From Primulina eburnea (lineage: Eukaryota > Streptophyta > Magnoliopsida > Lamiales > Gesneriaceae), in contig NW_027331688.1 of the NCBI RefSeq assembly GCF_022965805.1, positions 62,001 to 126,000 on the forward strand: a stretch of 64,000 nucleotides of DNA, written 5' to 3'. Below the pieces are notes generated by a model. It saw only the letters and a list, made by a program, of their open reading frames with translations. It searched no databases and was not told where the DNA came from. How positions within the stretch are numbered: position 1 is the first letter of the stretch; every line of letters starts with the position of its first letter. The position numbers and the translations under genes were made by a program. Below are positions 27,101-39,006 of the stretch, piece by piece.

Positions 27101-30100
27101 CAAAAGTAACTCAAGAATTTAACATCGCGACCAGAAACAATAGTCCTAGGCATGCCATGCAACCTAACGACTTCTCTAAAGAACAAATCCGCAATGTTTG
27201 AAGCATCATCGGTTTTATGACAAGCTATAAAATGTGCCATCTTAGAGAATCTATCCACAACAACAAAAATAGAATCCCTACCCTTCTTAGTCCTAGGCAA
27301 CCCCAAAATAAACTCTATAGAAATGTCAATCCAAGTTCTTTTTATGAATAGCACGCAAAAGTGTTCCCAAAGTTCTATTGACAACTTCAGTTTGTCCATC
27401 CTGTTTGAGGATGACAAGTAGTAGAAAACAACAATTTTGTGCCAAGTTTAGCCCATAAAGTCTTCCAAAAGTAACTCAAGAATTTAACATCGCGACCAGA
27501 AACAATAGTCCTAGGCATGCCATGCAACCTAACGACTTCTCTAAAGAACAAATCCGCAATGTTTGAAGCATCATTGGTTTTATGACAAGCTATAAAATGT
27601 GCCATCTTAGAGAATCTATCCACAACAACAAAAATAGAATCCCTACCCTTCTTAGTCCTAGGCAACCCCAAAATAAAGTCCATAGAAATGTCAATCCAAG
27701 TTCGTTTTAAGAATAGCACGCAAAAGTGTTCCCAAAGTTCTATTGACAACTTCAGTTTGTCCATCCGTTTGAGGATAACAAGTAGTAGAAACCAACAATT
27801 TTGTGCCAAGTTTAGCCCATAAAGTCTTCCAAAAGTAACACAAGAATTTAACATCGCGACCAGAAACAATAGTCCTAGGCATGCCATGCAACCTAACGAC
27901 TTCTCTAAAGAACAAATCCGCAATGTTTGAAGCATCATCGGTTTTATGACAAGCTATAAAATGTGCCAATCTAAGAGAATCTATCCACAACAACAAAAAT
28001 AGAATTCCTCCCCTTCTTAGTCCTAGGCAACCCCAAAATAAAGTCCATAGAAATGTCAATCCAAGTTCTTTTTAAGAATAGCACGCAAAAGTGTTCCCAA
28101 AGTTCTATTGACAACTTCAGTTTGTCCATCCGTTTGAGGATGACAAGTAGTAGAAAACAACAATTTTGTGCCAGGTTTAGCCCATAAAGTCTTCCAAAAG
28201 TAACTCAAGAATTTAACATCGCGACCAGAAACAATAGTCCTAGGCATGCCATGCAACCTAACGACTTCTCTAAAGAACAAATCCGCAATGTTTGAAGCAT
28301 CATCGGTTTTATGACAAGCTATAAAATGTGCCATCTTAGATAATCTATCCACAACAACAAAAATAGAATCCCTCCCCTTCTTAGTCCTAGGCAACCCCAA
28401 AATAAAGTCCATAGAAATGTCAATCCAAGTTCTTTTTAAGAATAGCACGCAAAAGTGTTCCCAAAGTTCTATTGACAACTTCAGTTTGTCCATCCGTTTG
28501 AGGATGACAAGTAGTAGAAAACAACAATTTTGTGCCAAGTTTAGCCCATAAAGTCTTCCAAAAGTAACTCAAGAATTTAACATCGCGACCAGAAACAATA
28601 GTCCTAGGCATGCCATGCAACCTAACGACTTCTCTAAAGAACAAATCCGCAATGTTTGAAGCATCATTGGTTTTATGACAAGCTATAAAATGTGCCATCT
28701 TAGAGAATCTATCCACAACAACAAAAAAGAATCCCTACCCTTCTTAGTCCTAGGCAACCCCAAAATAAAGTCCATAGAAATGTCAATCCAAGTTCTTTTT
28801 AAGAATAGCACGCAAAAGTGTTCCCAAAGTTCTATTGACAACTTCAGTTTGTCCATCCGTTTGAGGATGACAAGTAGTAGAAAACAACAATTTTGTGCCA
28901 AGTTTAGCCCATAAAGTCTTCCAAAAGTAACTCAAGAATTTAACATCGCGACCAGAAACAATAGTCCTAGGCATGCCATGCAACCTAACGACTTCTCTAA
29001 AGAACAAATCCGCAATGTTTGAAGCATCATCGGTTTTATGACAAGCTATAAAATGTGCCATCTTAGAGAATCTATCCACAACAACAAAAATAGAATCCCT
29101 ACCCTTCTTAGTCCTAGGCAACCCCAAAATAAAGTCTATAGAAATGTCAATCCAAGTTCTTTTTATGAATAGCACGCAAAAGTGTTCCCAAAGTTCTATT
29201 GACAACTTCAGTTTGTCCATCCTGTTTGAGGATGAAAAGTAGTAGAAAACAACAATTTTGTGCCAAGTTTAGCCCATAAAGTCTTCCAAAAGTAACTCAA
29301 GAATTTAACATCGCGACCAGAAACAATAGTCCTAGGCATGCCATGCAACCTAACGACTTCTCTAAAGAACAAATCCGCAATGTTTGAAGCATCATTGGTT
29401 TTATGACAAGCTATAAAATGTGCCATCTTAGAGAATCTATCCACAACAACAAAAATAGAATCCCTACCCTTCTTAGTCCTAGGCAACCCCAAAATAAAGT
29501 CCATAGAAATGTCAATCCAAGTTCTTTTTAAGAATAGCACGCAAAAGTGTTCCCAAAGTTCTATTGACAACTTCAGTTTGTCCATCCGTTTGAGGATGAC
29601 AAGTAGTAGAAACCAACAATTTTGTGCCAAGTTTAGCCCATAAAGTCTTCCAAAAGTAACTCAAGAATTTAACATCGCGACCAGAAACAATAGTCCTAGG
29701 CATGCCATGCAACCTAACGACTTCTCTAAAGAACAAATCCGCAATGTTTGAAGCATCATCGGTTTTATGACAAGCTATAAAATGTGCCATCTTAGATAAT
29801 CTATCCACAACAACAAAAATAGAATCCCTACCCTTCTTAGTCCTAGGCAACCCCAAAATAAAGTCCATAGAAATGTCAATCCAAGTTCTTTTTAAGAATA
29901 GCACGCAAAAGTGTTCCCAAAGTTCTATTGACAACTTCAGTTTGTCCATCCGTTTGAGGATGACAAGTAGTAGAAAACAACAATTTTGTGCCAAGTTTAG
30001 CCCATAAAGTCTTCCAAAAGTAACTCAAGAATTTAACATCGCGACCAGAAACAATAGTCCTAGGCATGCCATGCAACCTAACGACTTCTCTAAAGAACAA

Positions 30101-31315
30101 ATCCGCAATGTTTGAAGCATCATCGGTTTTATGACAAGCTATAAAATGTGCCAACTAAGAGAATCTATCCACAACAACAAAAATAGAATTCCTCCCCTTC
30201 TTAGTCCTAGGCAACCCCAAAATAAAGTCCATAGAAATGTCAATCCAAGTTCTTTTTAAGAATAGCACGCAAAAGTGTTCCCAAAGTTCTATTGACAACT
30301 TCAGTTTGTCCATCCGTTTGAGGATGACAAGTAGTAGAAAACAACAATTTTGTGCCAAGTTTAGCCCATAAAGTCTTCCAAAAGTAACTCAAGAATTTAA
30401 CATCGCGACCAGAAACAATAGTCCTAGGCATGCCATGCAACCTAACGACTTCTCTAAAGAACAAATCCGCAATGTTTGAAGCATCATCGGTTTTATGACA
30501 AGCTATAAAATGTGCCATCTTAGAGAATCTATCCACAATAACAAAAATAGAATCCCTACCCTTCTTAGTCCTAGGCAACCCCAAAATAAAGTCCTATAGA
30601 AATGTCAATCCAAGTTCTTTTTAAGAATAGCACGCAAAAGTGTTCCCAAAGTTCTATTGACAACTTCAGTCTGTCCATCCTGTTTGAGGATGACAAGTAG
30701 TAGAAAACAACAATTTTGTGCCATGTTTAGCCCATAAAGTCTTCCAAAAGTAACTCAAGAATTTAACATCGCGACCAGAAACAATAGTCCTAGGCATGCC
30801 ATGCAACCTAACGACTTCTCTAAAGAACAAATACGCAATGTTTGAAGCATCATCGGTTTTATGACAAGCTATAAAATGTGCATCTTAGAGAATCTATCCA
30901 CAACAACAAAAATAGAATCCCTACCCTTCTTAGTCCTAGGCTACCCCAAAATAAACTCTATTGAAATGTCAATCCAAGTTCTTTTTATGAATAGCACGCA
31001 AAAGTGTTCCCAAAGTTCTATTGACAACTTCAGTCTGTCCATCTGTTTGAGGATGAAAAGTAGTAGAAAACAACAATTTTGTGCCAAGTTTGGCCCATAA
31101 AGTATTCCAAAAGTAACTAAAGAATTTAACATCGCGACCAGAAACAATAGTCCTAGGCATGCCATGCAACCTAACGACTTCTCTAAAGAACAAATACGTA
31201 ATGTTTGAAGCATCATTGGTTTTATGACAAGCTAGAAAATGTGCCATCTTAGATAATCTATCCACAACAACAAAAATAGAATCCCTACCCTTCTTAGTCC
31301 TAGGCAACCCCAAAA

Positions 31316-31490
31316 TAAAGTCCATAGAATCCAAGTGCGTTTTAAGAATAGCACGCAAAAGTGTTCCCAAAGTTCTATTGACAACTTCAGTTTGTCCATC
31401 CGTTTGAGGATAAAATGTGCCATCTTAGAGAATCTATCCACAACAACAAAAAAGAATCCCTACCCTTCTTAGTCCTAGGTAACCCCAAAA
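31316..31490 (-). repeat. Truncated 175-bp satellite monomer, third copy
   Basis: It has the same deletion junctions as the copies at 17861 and 20945 and follows a diverged monomer starting at 30956. It lies about 380 bp from the copia-A insertion, so the insertion sits in a higher-order unit. Confidence 0.85.
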
Positions 31491-31865
31491 TAAAGTCCAT
31501 AGAAATGTCAATCCAAGTTCTTTTTCAGAATAGCATGCAAAAGTGTTCCCAAAGTTCTATTGAAAACTTCAGTTTGTCCATCCGTTTGAGGTTGACAAGT
31601 AGTAGAAAACAACAATTTTGTGCCAGGTTTAGCCCATAAAGTCTTCCAAAAGTAACTCAAGAATTTAACATCGCGACCAGAAACAATAGTCCTAGGCATG
31701 CCATGCAACCTAACGACTTCTCTAAAGAACAAATCCGCAATGTTTGAAGCATCATCGGTTTTATGACAAGCTATAAAATGTGCCAACTAAGAGAATCTAT
31801 CCACAACAACAAAAATAGAATTCCTCCCCTTCTTAGTCCTAGGCAACCCCAAAATAAAGTCCATA

Positions 31866-31870
31866 GAAAT
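31866..31870. repeat. Target-site duplication of copia-A, left copy (GAAAT)
   Basis: GAAAT directly precedes the LTR end TGAAAGCGG and is repeated at 41079-41083 after the other LTR. Removing the element and one copy restores satellite sequence CATAGAAATGTCAATCC. Confidence 0.95.
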
Positions 31871-33941
31871 TGAAAGCGGACCGGTTACGGTGGCCGGAAG
31901 CGCAACGGAAGTCAAAAATTTTAAGATTCAAGCAAGAATTTTCGGCCACCCTAGGTTTATGTGCAATATTTACAAACAAACACCATACATAGGATGTTTT
32001 AGAAAATTACCTATCAACCTCTTGAGGTTGATGTATGGCACCAACTTTGTTGTAAACAACAAAGCTCTTCAAGGTTGAAGATCTACAAGCCTCCAACTTC
32101 CTTTCCTTCAAAATCAAGCCCACCACAAGCTATGTAAAACCCCTCTTGATTTGCACTAGAAAAATCAAGAGGATTTTTCAATGAGAAATCTTTTATTCTC
32201 CAACACTTGAAGAACAAAAGAGAGAAGAATTTTTGGGAGAGAAAGACTAGAAAATTTCGGCCAAGACAAGGTTGGAATGAGGGAGTGAAGTCTAGACTTG
32301 GGTGTGGGAAAAGTGAAAAAGTTGATCCCCATGCCATGCATTATTTTATTAAAAAGTATTCAAAGTCTCTTCACCTCCCAAGCATGCAAACCCTAGCATG
32401 TCATGCATATATAATATGGTTTTTAACACATTAAAAACCATGGACTAAATTTTAATTATCTCAAACACATTTGAGATTAATTAAATACTACTTGAATTTA
32501 TTCAAGTCCCACTAGTTAAATAATTATTTTAATTGAGCTCTACAAGACTCAATATTATTAATTCAACACTTGAATTATTTTTAATTATTTGGACTCTACT
32601 AGGTCCACTAGTGTTTAATTAATTCAACACTTGAATTAATTTAATTTAGTCCCCAATAATGTTTATGAAAATCACAATTTTCAACTACATTATTTACTTG
32701 GCCAAATTTTAATCTTAGGAACACTTCCATAAATTAAAATTTATATTTCTCTCTTAGAAGTCATACTTCTATTTTTCTTAACGCTTATAAACACATTTAT
32801 AAGCCGTTCAACACATTGAACTATTTTACTTCTCATCGGGATTTACAAAGCCAGTACTTGTGTGGCCCTCAATGGTTCATTGATACAACTAGCCGTGGGT
32901 TCACATCTCCATGTGATTCGGACTAAACATGTCCTTATACGAGCATACCCCAATTGCTCCATTCTTACTTATCAACTCCTTGATAGTAAGAACGTCAGAA
33001 CTCAAGTCTGATAGTACCCAACCAATCACGTTAAACGCCTAGCAGCATCGCTTACGTGATTCCCTAGGTATCACATGATAGTGCCTGCAAGAACCATTCA
33101 ATTATGGTTAGCGTACAGTACGGTCCCTTCAACTCATATATCCCGACCGATTCGACAACTATTGGTTTATCGAGAGTTGTCAATGAATCGATACTATGTG
33201 TCATGTTGTGGTTGCATCGATGGTGTAATCTATGAAACCCCTTTCATAATTACCACCATACTCTGATCAGAGATTTCAACCCACATATACATGAAAAACA
33301 CATAGGATATCCATACCCGAAGGTAAGCGGTGAATCCCCGACTACAATGCATCGACTCCTATATGTTTCGCCGTAACACCCAACCTTGCCACCTAATGAC
33401 CCCATAAGAGTCGGTAAACAAGTCAAAGTGAAACGCTAGCACATAGAGTCTCAATGTTGTCCCGGGTCATAAGGACTAATTCTGTACAACCATAAACCAG
33501 GACTTTTCCACTCGATAAGTGAGAACCACTTGGAAAGTCCTTTTATGGAGGGTTGTTCAGTGCACTCTACCAGGAGCACCTATCTGCATGCTCGGACATC
33601 ACAATGTCCCCTACCAATGAAACATGGTACTCACATCGCAGATACTAGTCTCTAACTCGAGCGGCCTTTATCCTTCTTAGTGGCGGCTGAATCGACTAGG
33701 AACGGTTTAGAATATACAGTATTCCAAATATGAGTTTCATGATACTCATCATATGAGCATCTCATATTCTTTCTACTATTTGTATATTCAAGGACTTTAT
33801 CTATGCAACTAGCATGGGTATAAAGATAAAGATGCGCCAAATTAATAAATTCAAATATTATTAAAATAAAGATTGCTTATACATAGAGTTTCATTGTGAA
33901 CACTCGGCCAACACTTGGCTCGACGGGCACCTACTCTAACA
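31871..33941 (-). repeat. copia-A 3' LTR
   Basis: A 2071-bp terminal repeat matching 39007-41078 with very few differences (for example CAACCTC versus CAATCTC, CTAGCCG versus CTAGTCG, CGCCGTAAC versus CGCCTGTAAC). In element orientation it starts TGTTAGAGTAGG and ends CCGCTTTCA. Small open frames inside it are not conserved in frame in copia-B's LTR and I give them no protein meaning. It is AT-rich and contains inverted repeats of the type TTAATTCAA...TTGAATTAA around 32560-32640. Confidence 0.95.
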
Positions 33942-33953
33942 ATCTCCCACTTG
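33942..33953 (-). other. copia-A polypurine tract
   Basis: Read on the minus strand this is CAAGTGGGAGAT, immediately before the 3' LTR start TGTTAGAG. A purine-rich run here is the expected plus-strand primer site for reverse transcription. The copia-B element has the same tract at 48612-48623. Confidence 0.85.
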
Positions 33954-33955
33954 CA

Positions 33956-34449
33956 CTAGAGCCAACTACCCATATGCATAAAACCCATTGATTCGCGATG
34001 CTTGTCGAATAATGGTCCAGGTAAAGGCCTAATTAGTGGATCAACAACATTATCGGCGGAGCCGACTTTGTCAAAAGACACTTCTCCTCTTTCCACAATC
34101 TCTCCGAGGATGTGGCACTTTCTCAATACTCGTTTGGATTTCTGATGAGACCTTGGCTCCTATGCTTGAGCTAAAACTCCCGTGTTGTCACACAACACCG
34201 GGACAGGAGCAACTCCATTAGGAATGACGCCCAACTCTTGGACGAAATTCCTTATCCAAACAGCCTCCCTTGCTGCATCCGATGCAGCATTGTATTCGGC
34301 CTCTGTGCTGGAATCCGCAGTATTGTCTTGCTTGGAACTCTTCCAAGAGACAGCAGCACCATAGAGCATGAATACAAAACCAGAGGTTGACTTCGAGTCA
34401 TCGATATCGCTTTGGAAGCTAGAGTCGGTATAGCCTTCCAATTTTAGTT
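33956..34449 (-). pseudogene. copia-A RNase H domain, broken
   Basis: The minus-strand reading shows the copia RNase H region: [20 protein letters not shown] (first Asp), SSTEAEY (Glu) and VLCDNTG (Asp). Translation from the upstream RT frame is lost by a one-base deletion in the G-run near 34450 (TATGGGGTGG against TATGGGGGTAG in copia-B). A TAG stop near 34160 replaces the Lys codon that copia-B keeps after IAQA. The frame beyond the stop still aligns to copia-B and would end at 33956. This domain normally removes the RNA strand during reverse transcription; as it stands it cannot be made whole. Confidence 0.85.
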
Positions 34450-35399
34450 CTCCACCCCATAGACCAAGAACAATTTATTGGTCCTTCTCAACTACTTGAG
34501 GATGTCTTTCACAGCTTTCCAGTGTGAAAGACCAGGGTTCGATTGATATCTACTCACTACACTTAGTGCGAAAGCCACGTCAAGACGTGTAGATATCATC
34601 CCATACATGATGTTACCAATTGCCGAAGCATACGGAATGCGTGTCATCGTCACTATCTCTGCATCAGTCTTAGGAGACAGACTTGGATAGGGACACGCCA
34701 TGACACATTGGTAGATGTCCTCTCAAGGACTCATCCATCGAGAACCGCTTCACGATGGTATCATGTATGTGGACTGGGTGAGAGCAAGCCATCTTTTCGA
34801 TCTATCTCAATAGATCTGTATCCCAATACAAAAGATGCTTCACCCAAGTCCTGCATCGAGAACTTACTCGCTAACCATATCTTAGTTGATTGCAACATTC
34901 CTACATCATTCCCAATGAGTAGAATGTCATCAACATATAACACCAGGAATGTCACAACACTCCCACTGACCTTCTTATACACATAGGGTCCCTTAGGAAT
35001 CTTAGTAAATCAACTCTTTGATTGTACTATCGAATCTAAGGTTCCAACTCCTAGATGCCTTCTTAGACCACAAATAGATCTCTGAAGTTTGCATACCATA
35101 TGCTCTCTTCCGACAGATGTAAACCCTTCAGGTTGAGACATGTAAATCACTTTCTTAAAATCCCCATTAAGAAAGACTGTCTTAACATCCATCTGCCATA
35201 TCTCATAGTCATACCATGCAGCTATGGCTAGTAAAATCCTTATGGACTTGAACATTACGACTGGGAAAAGGTTTCCTCAAAGTCAACTCCTTGTCTTTGA
35301 GTACATCCTTTTGCCACCAATCGCGCCTTGAAGGTCAATACCTTCCCATCCGCCCCAAGTCCCTGTGGGAACAGTTCCCTCAGGTGGATCCACAAGATC
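34450..35399 (-). pseudogene. copia-A reverse transcriptase, multiply disrupted
   Basis: Fragments of a copia RT are spread over several frames. 35010-35255 has MFKSIRILLAIAAWYDYEI followed by DVKTVFLNGDF, the strand carrying the first catalytic Asp. 34761-34982 has LYVDDILLIGNDVG, the YVDD active site, at 34926-34937. 34492-34701 has the C-terminal part with GNIMYGMISTRLDVAFAL. Frame changes separate these pieces, one of them (FSP-V-MFKS, near 35263) shared with copia-B. The sequence between GTVP and the GKVLTF-like region looks shortened compared with usual copia RTs. It cannot produce an active enzyme. Confidence 0.87.
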
Positions 35400-35930
35400 C
35401 TACACTTGGTTCGAATGCATGGAATTCAACTCAGATTCCATTGCTTCAAGCCACTTGGATGAATCGGCATCAGATAATGCTTCCTTGAAGGTCCTTGGAT
35501 CACATCCATGGTTAGGCTCATCATGGCCCTCTTCAAGAAGCTGACCATACCTCATAGGTGGTCTCGAGACTTTCTCGTATCTGCTAGGAACTTGTATCTC
35601 CTCTCTTGGCTCATCGGGTGTGGGTTCTATAATTGCGGGTTTCTCTCGAACCTCTTCGAGTTCTATCATCTCCCTTTTTCTATCCAATAGAAAATCCTTT
35701 TCCAAAAAGGTTGCATTCCTAGAAACAAACACCTTTGTTTCTTGGGGATGATAGAAATAATATCCAACTTAATTCTTTGGATATCCCACAAAGTAACATA
35801 AAATGGATCAACAGTCCAATTTTATCTCCCACTACCTGCTTTACATTAGCAGGGCTCCCCATATTCTAAAATAAGAATATTTGGGAGGCTTACCCATCCA
35901 TATCTCATATGGTGTCTGCCTTTGAATGGA
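35400..35930 (-). pseudogene. copia-A integrase C-terminal remnant and integrase-RT linker
   Basis: 35400-35732 is open and reads FVSRNATFLEKDFLLDRKRE, then an acidic, proline-rich linker (EPTPDEPREEIQVPS) and the start of RT (FKEALSDADSSKWLEAMESE). It ends at a TAG (35400-35402) after SNQV, where copia-B has the same stop (47158-47160). Upstream, 35732-35930 still shows pieces of the integrase C-terminal part (YEIWMGK, RIWGSPANVKQVVGDK) across frameshifts. The zinc-binding and DDE catalytic parts that should come before it are absent. Confidence 0.85.
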
Positions 35931-36329
35931 CATTTAATGGAATATCTTTTAATTTTAAGTTATAGAGATCGTTTTCAAGTTCTCAAGTACCAATCAAACA
36001 TTCATTCATGTAAATGTTGCAAACACCTTTGCAAAATAAACAAGAATATCCATTTTTATCAGCATAGAAATGGAAACAATGTTTTTACAAAAAAAAATTA
36101 GGTACAAACAAAACATCTCATAAAATTAACTTAAACTATCGTTCAATAATAAGTAAACATCCTTAATAGCCTTGGCAGCAACTCTTGCTCCATTGTCCAT
36201 CCTAAAGAAGGTCACACCTTCCTTAAGCTTCCTACTTCTTCCCATCACCTGTAACCCATTACAGAGATGTGAGTCACAACCGGTATCTAATACCCAAGAA
36301 GTAGAGTTAATTGAAATGTTTACTTAAAT
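35931..36329 (-). pseudogene. copia-A protease and pre-integrase remnant
   Basis: Directly after gag, the minus strand reads SWVLDTGCDSHLCNGLQVMG; the DTG active-site triad of a retroviral-type aspartic protease is at 36279-36287. KLKEGVTF and ARVAAKAIKDVYLLLN follow, then degraded pre-integrase sequence (KNGYSCLF, YNLKLKDI) with several stops. At about 35930 the text jumps from the pre-integrase segment straight to the integrase C-terminal part, so the catalytic core has been deleted. Only about 400 bp remain of a region usually well over 1.5 kb. Confidence 0.75.
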
Positions 36330-37191
36330 TTAGAACATACCGTTTCCAGAACACTTCTGGGCCAGATATTCCTTGCAATTTCGCTTCCAATGTCCAGGCT
36401 TCTTGCAGTGATGACAAACATCACCAGTCTTGTCAGCCTTAACTGGTCTGGCTGCCTCAACGGGATTCAGAGATTGCCTCATCAAGGGCACGTTCTTCTT
36501 GGGACGTTGGAAAGAACTCTTCTTTCCATTCCCATGTGGATCAATCTTCGTACCAGATGAAGAACCCACATAAAGAACCGACTTCTCTTTCTTGATAGTG
36601 GACTCAAAGGTAACAAGCATATTCACCAACTCCTCAAGGGTCGGTTCCATCTTGTTCATGTTGAAGTTCACCACAAAAGGATCAAATGAGCTAGGCAGCG
36701 ATAACAGCAACACGTCGGTGGTCAACTCCGAAGGCAAGATCATATCCATGCCTAACGAGCTTGTCCACGAGCCCGATCACCTTTAGGCCATGCTCATGGA
36801 CCGAGGCCCCATCTCGCATGCGCAAAGTGATCAGCTCCTTGACGGTAGCATGCCTAAGAGGACGCGTTTGCTCTCCAAAGAGCTCCTTGAGGTGCAAATG
36901 AATGTCAGCAGCACTCTTTGCACCCTCAAAACGCCTCTGCAGCTCATCATTCATAGAAGTCAGCATATAACACCTGGCTATCAAGTCATGGTCACACCAT
37001 TCCTTGTAAGCCTGCAATTCCTCAGGATTGCATTCAGTCGGAGCCTCAACAGGGGGCGACTCAGTCAGTGTATATGCTACATTTTCCGAATTCAAGACGA
37101 TTTTCAGGTTTCTTAGCCAAGTGAGGTAATTAGGTCCAGTTAATATGTGTTTGTCGAGTATTATAGATATCGGATTGCGCATCGAAGACAT
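36330..37191 (-). pseudogene. gag: copia-A gag, single frameshift
   Basis: This is the nucleocapsid/capsid precursor of a copia element, which packages element RNA into virus-like particles. It starts at ATG (37191) with SSMRNPISIILDKHILTGPN, as in copia-B. Frame is lost near 36745 by one extra base (GTTAGGCATGG against GTTGGCATGG in copia-B), which splits it into a 166-residue N-terminal piece and a second piece with the CCHC zinc knuckle CHHCKKPGHWKRNC. The second piece ends at TAA (36330) after NGMF. Apart from the frameshift the two halves match the 305-residue gag of copia-B closely. Confidence 0.9.
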
Positions 37192-38992
37192 TGTCGATTT
37201 GTACTGAAAAGTAAAACAGATAAATGTTGATGACTATTTTAAATATTTAGTAAGATATGAAGTTTGGACTTTAACTTCATAAATTATCGCTCCCACTGTT
37301 TTGACATTTTCACTACCCTCTAGTGAAAACGGGAAACACTTTCCTCAGTAGGTACGTAAGGTCCAATTAGCGAATTGTGATCCCGAATAATATCGGCCAT
37401 CACAACTCCTAAAAGGTAGTTTCCAATTGCATCGCCATGCAACCCTCTACGTATACTTTTGTCTCACGTTTGATTAGGACCCAATAATATGACGTCGTTC
37501 ATCTTTACGTGTCAAGCCTAACCCATCGATATTGAACCTTAATGGACGGTCGCCATGAGTTCCCTCAATAATATGAGCCGAAATCATGGGAGTTCCACGT
37601 AGTTCACATCACCATGTCAATGGATGTCACAGCTTTCCGGCACCCAGGGCCCCCTCAATAATATGAGCCGAGCCCCGAGTACGGGTAGCGTTCATCATGC
37701 ATCCATTGTCGATGGAAGACAAGGAAATTATAAACAAATTTATAATTCCCCTTTTCGGACTTGATATTAATTTTGAATCTTATTCAAAATGAGGGTTTTT
37801 AATTTTGAAAGGTCTCATCATTAATTTTATTTTAAAAGCTCGCCATGTTTGATCGTATGTTTGCCGGATTCATGCAACTTTGTTATTATAATAATAATAA
37901 CGCACATACTCATTATTTATAACATATCATGCATATATTATAAATAGAAAACAGTACAAGGATGATCAATCGCCCCAAAACTAATGGCCCGTGTGAGCCA
38001 AACACGGGCCTAGGTCCAATCCTAGGGTAAATGCAAGGGATGCAATGCAACTAAATTATTACATTAGCATCCAATATTACATGTCTTCGATCTTCATAAT
38101 CATCAAGGCCACCATCTTCCAATCTTGATCTTCCACTATTCTAATATTTACAATTAAATATCCATGGCACATAGGGATACATCTCATGGGGTGGGAACAG
38201 GCCATAAACCAAGCCCACTTTAAATTGATAATTATTACAATCATACAACACAAATATCCTAGCATACACCTAGCAAATTGGGCTTGGGCTTTTGATCATC
38301 CTTCATGCATAATATCACATATCATACACCATCAATTAATTATCACAATAATTAATTGATCCAATATTATATATCTTGATCCAATCACTAACCGCCACAA
38401 TTATAAATTAAATTAACAAAGTATACAAACACCTTTGTCTACTTTCAAATTAATTTATTTATAATCGAATTTCTTGTAAATCACAATTTACTATAAATAA
38501 TTAAAGTCCTACTTCAATTATTTATTTTATGAGAAAATATGTGCAACAATTGTAAATTTAAACTTAAGGGCCCAAAAACCATTTTTCACCAAAATACATT
38601 TGGCCCATTTAAATTTCACAAATATGTTGACCATCTAATGGCCCAACATCTCAAGGCCCATGACACTAAGATTATCCAAAACACTTTTGAAACCCTAGTC
38701 GTCATTGCCGTCGCCGGAGCTCCGTCGCCGGATTCCGGCAACACAAAAAAATTTTTTTTTATTTTAAAAATGAAGCATTTCGGGCAGCCCCTTGGGCTGC
38801 CCCTCGGCTGCCCGAAATTTTCGGGCAGCCTCTTCGGGCAGCCCTCGGGCAGCCCCGAAAAACATTTTTTTTTTTTTTTTTTTTTTTTGTAAATTTCGGC
38901 CTTGATGTTTTATTGCACAAAAAAATCTCAAACGGTTAGAAATCGATCTCAACATAATATTATGCAAATATTACACAAAAACCGTAACCATA
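37192..38992 (-). other. copia-A untranslated leader
   Basis: About 1.8 kb between the primer site and gag contains no supported gene. It holds repeated phrases such as AATAATATGAGCCGA (near 37570 and 37660), AT-rich stretches, a homopolymer T run (38866-38888) and the CGGGCAGCC hairpin cluster (38779-38860). The copia-B leader is the same length and collinear. Small open frames here are not preserved between the two elements. Confidence 0.75.
38779..38860 (-). repeat. GC-rich inverted-repeat cluster in copia-A leader
   Basis: Six or more copies of CGGGCAGCC or its complement GGCTGCCCG are packed into 82 bp of otherwise AT-rich DNA, including the near-perfect palindrome GGCTGCCCGAAA/TTTCGGGCAGCC. 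The RNA would fold into strong stem-loops about 130 nt after the primer site. Copia-B has a matching cluster at 43697-43774 with a different arrangement of units. A packaging or dimerisation role is inference from position. Confidence 0.7.
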
Positions 38993-39004
38993 GCTCGGAT
39001 ACCA
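38993..39004 (-). other. copia-A primer binding site
   Basis: The minus strand reads TGGTATCCGAGC, two bases after the 5' LTR end. It matches the initiator tRNA-Met type site TGGTATCAGAGC (present intact in copia-B) except for one A-to-C change. Confidence 0.85.
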
Positions 39005-39006
39005 CT

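Larger units (their letters stand above)
1..31870 (-). repeat. 364-bp satellite array derived from Ty3/gypsy integrase core (left block)
   Basis: About 87 head-to-tail monomers repeat with a 364-bp period; equivalent points recur at 3320, 3684, 4048, 4412 and so on. Read on the minus strand, each monomer encodes about 121 residues recognisable as the core of a Ty3/gypsy integrase: [12 protein letters not shown] near the start, then [24 protein letters not shown] and [15 protein letters not shown]. The rest of a retrotransposon (gag, protease, RT, RNase H, LTRs) is absent from the unit, so this is tandem amplification of one internal pol segment, not nested insertions. The sequence shows the period and the homology. 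That the array grew by unequal exchange or rolling-circle amplification is inference. It enters the window at base 1, so its left boundary is not seen. Confidence 0.97.

Noticed and set aside
1..31870. Many overlapping 160-residue integrase-like frames as a tandem gene family
   Set aside because: They are the same satellite monomer in rotating frames, each starting in wrong-frame sequence, missing the N- and C-terminal integrase domains and lacking a catalytic Asp.
1..31870. CRISPR-like or other repeat-spacer array
   Set aside because: The repeat is 364 bp with no unique spacers, and the context is a plant satellite with retrotransposons.
38866..38888. Poly-T run in the copia-A leader as a terminator or poly-A tail of a retroposon
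   Set aside because: It is collinear with an A/T-run region in the copia-B leader and has no target duplication beside it; a simple homopolymer expansion is enough.
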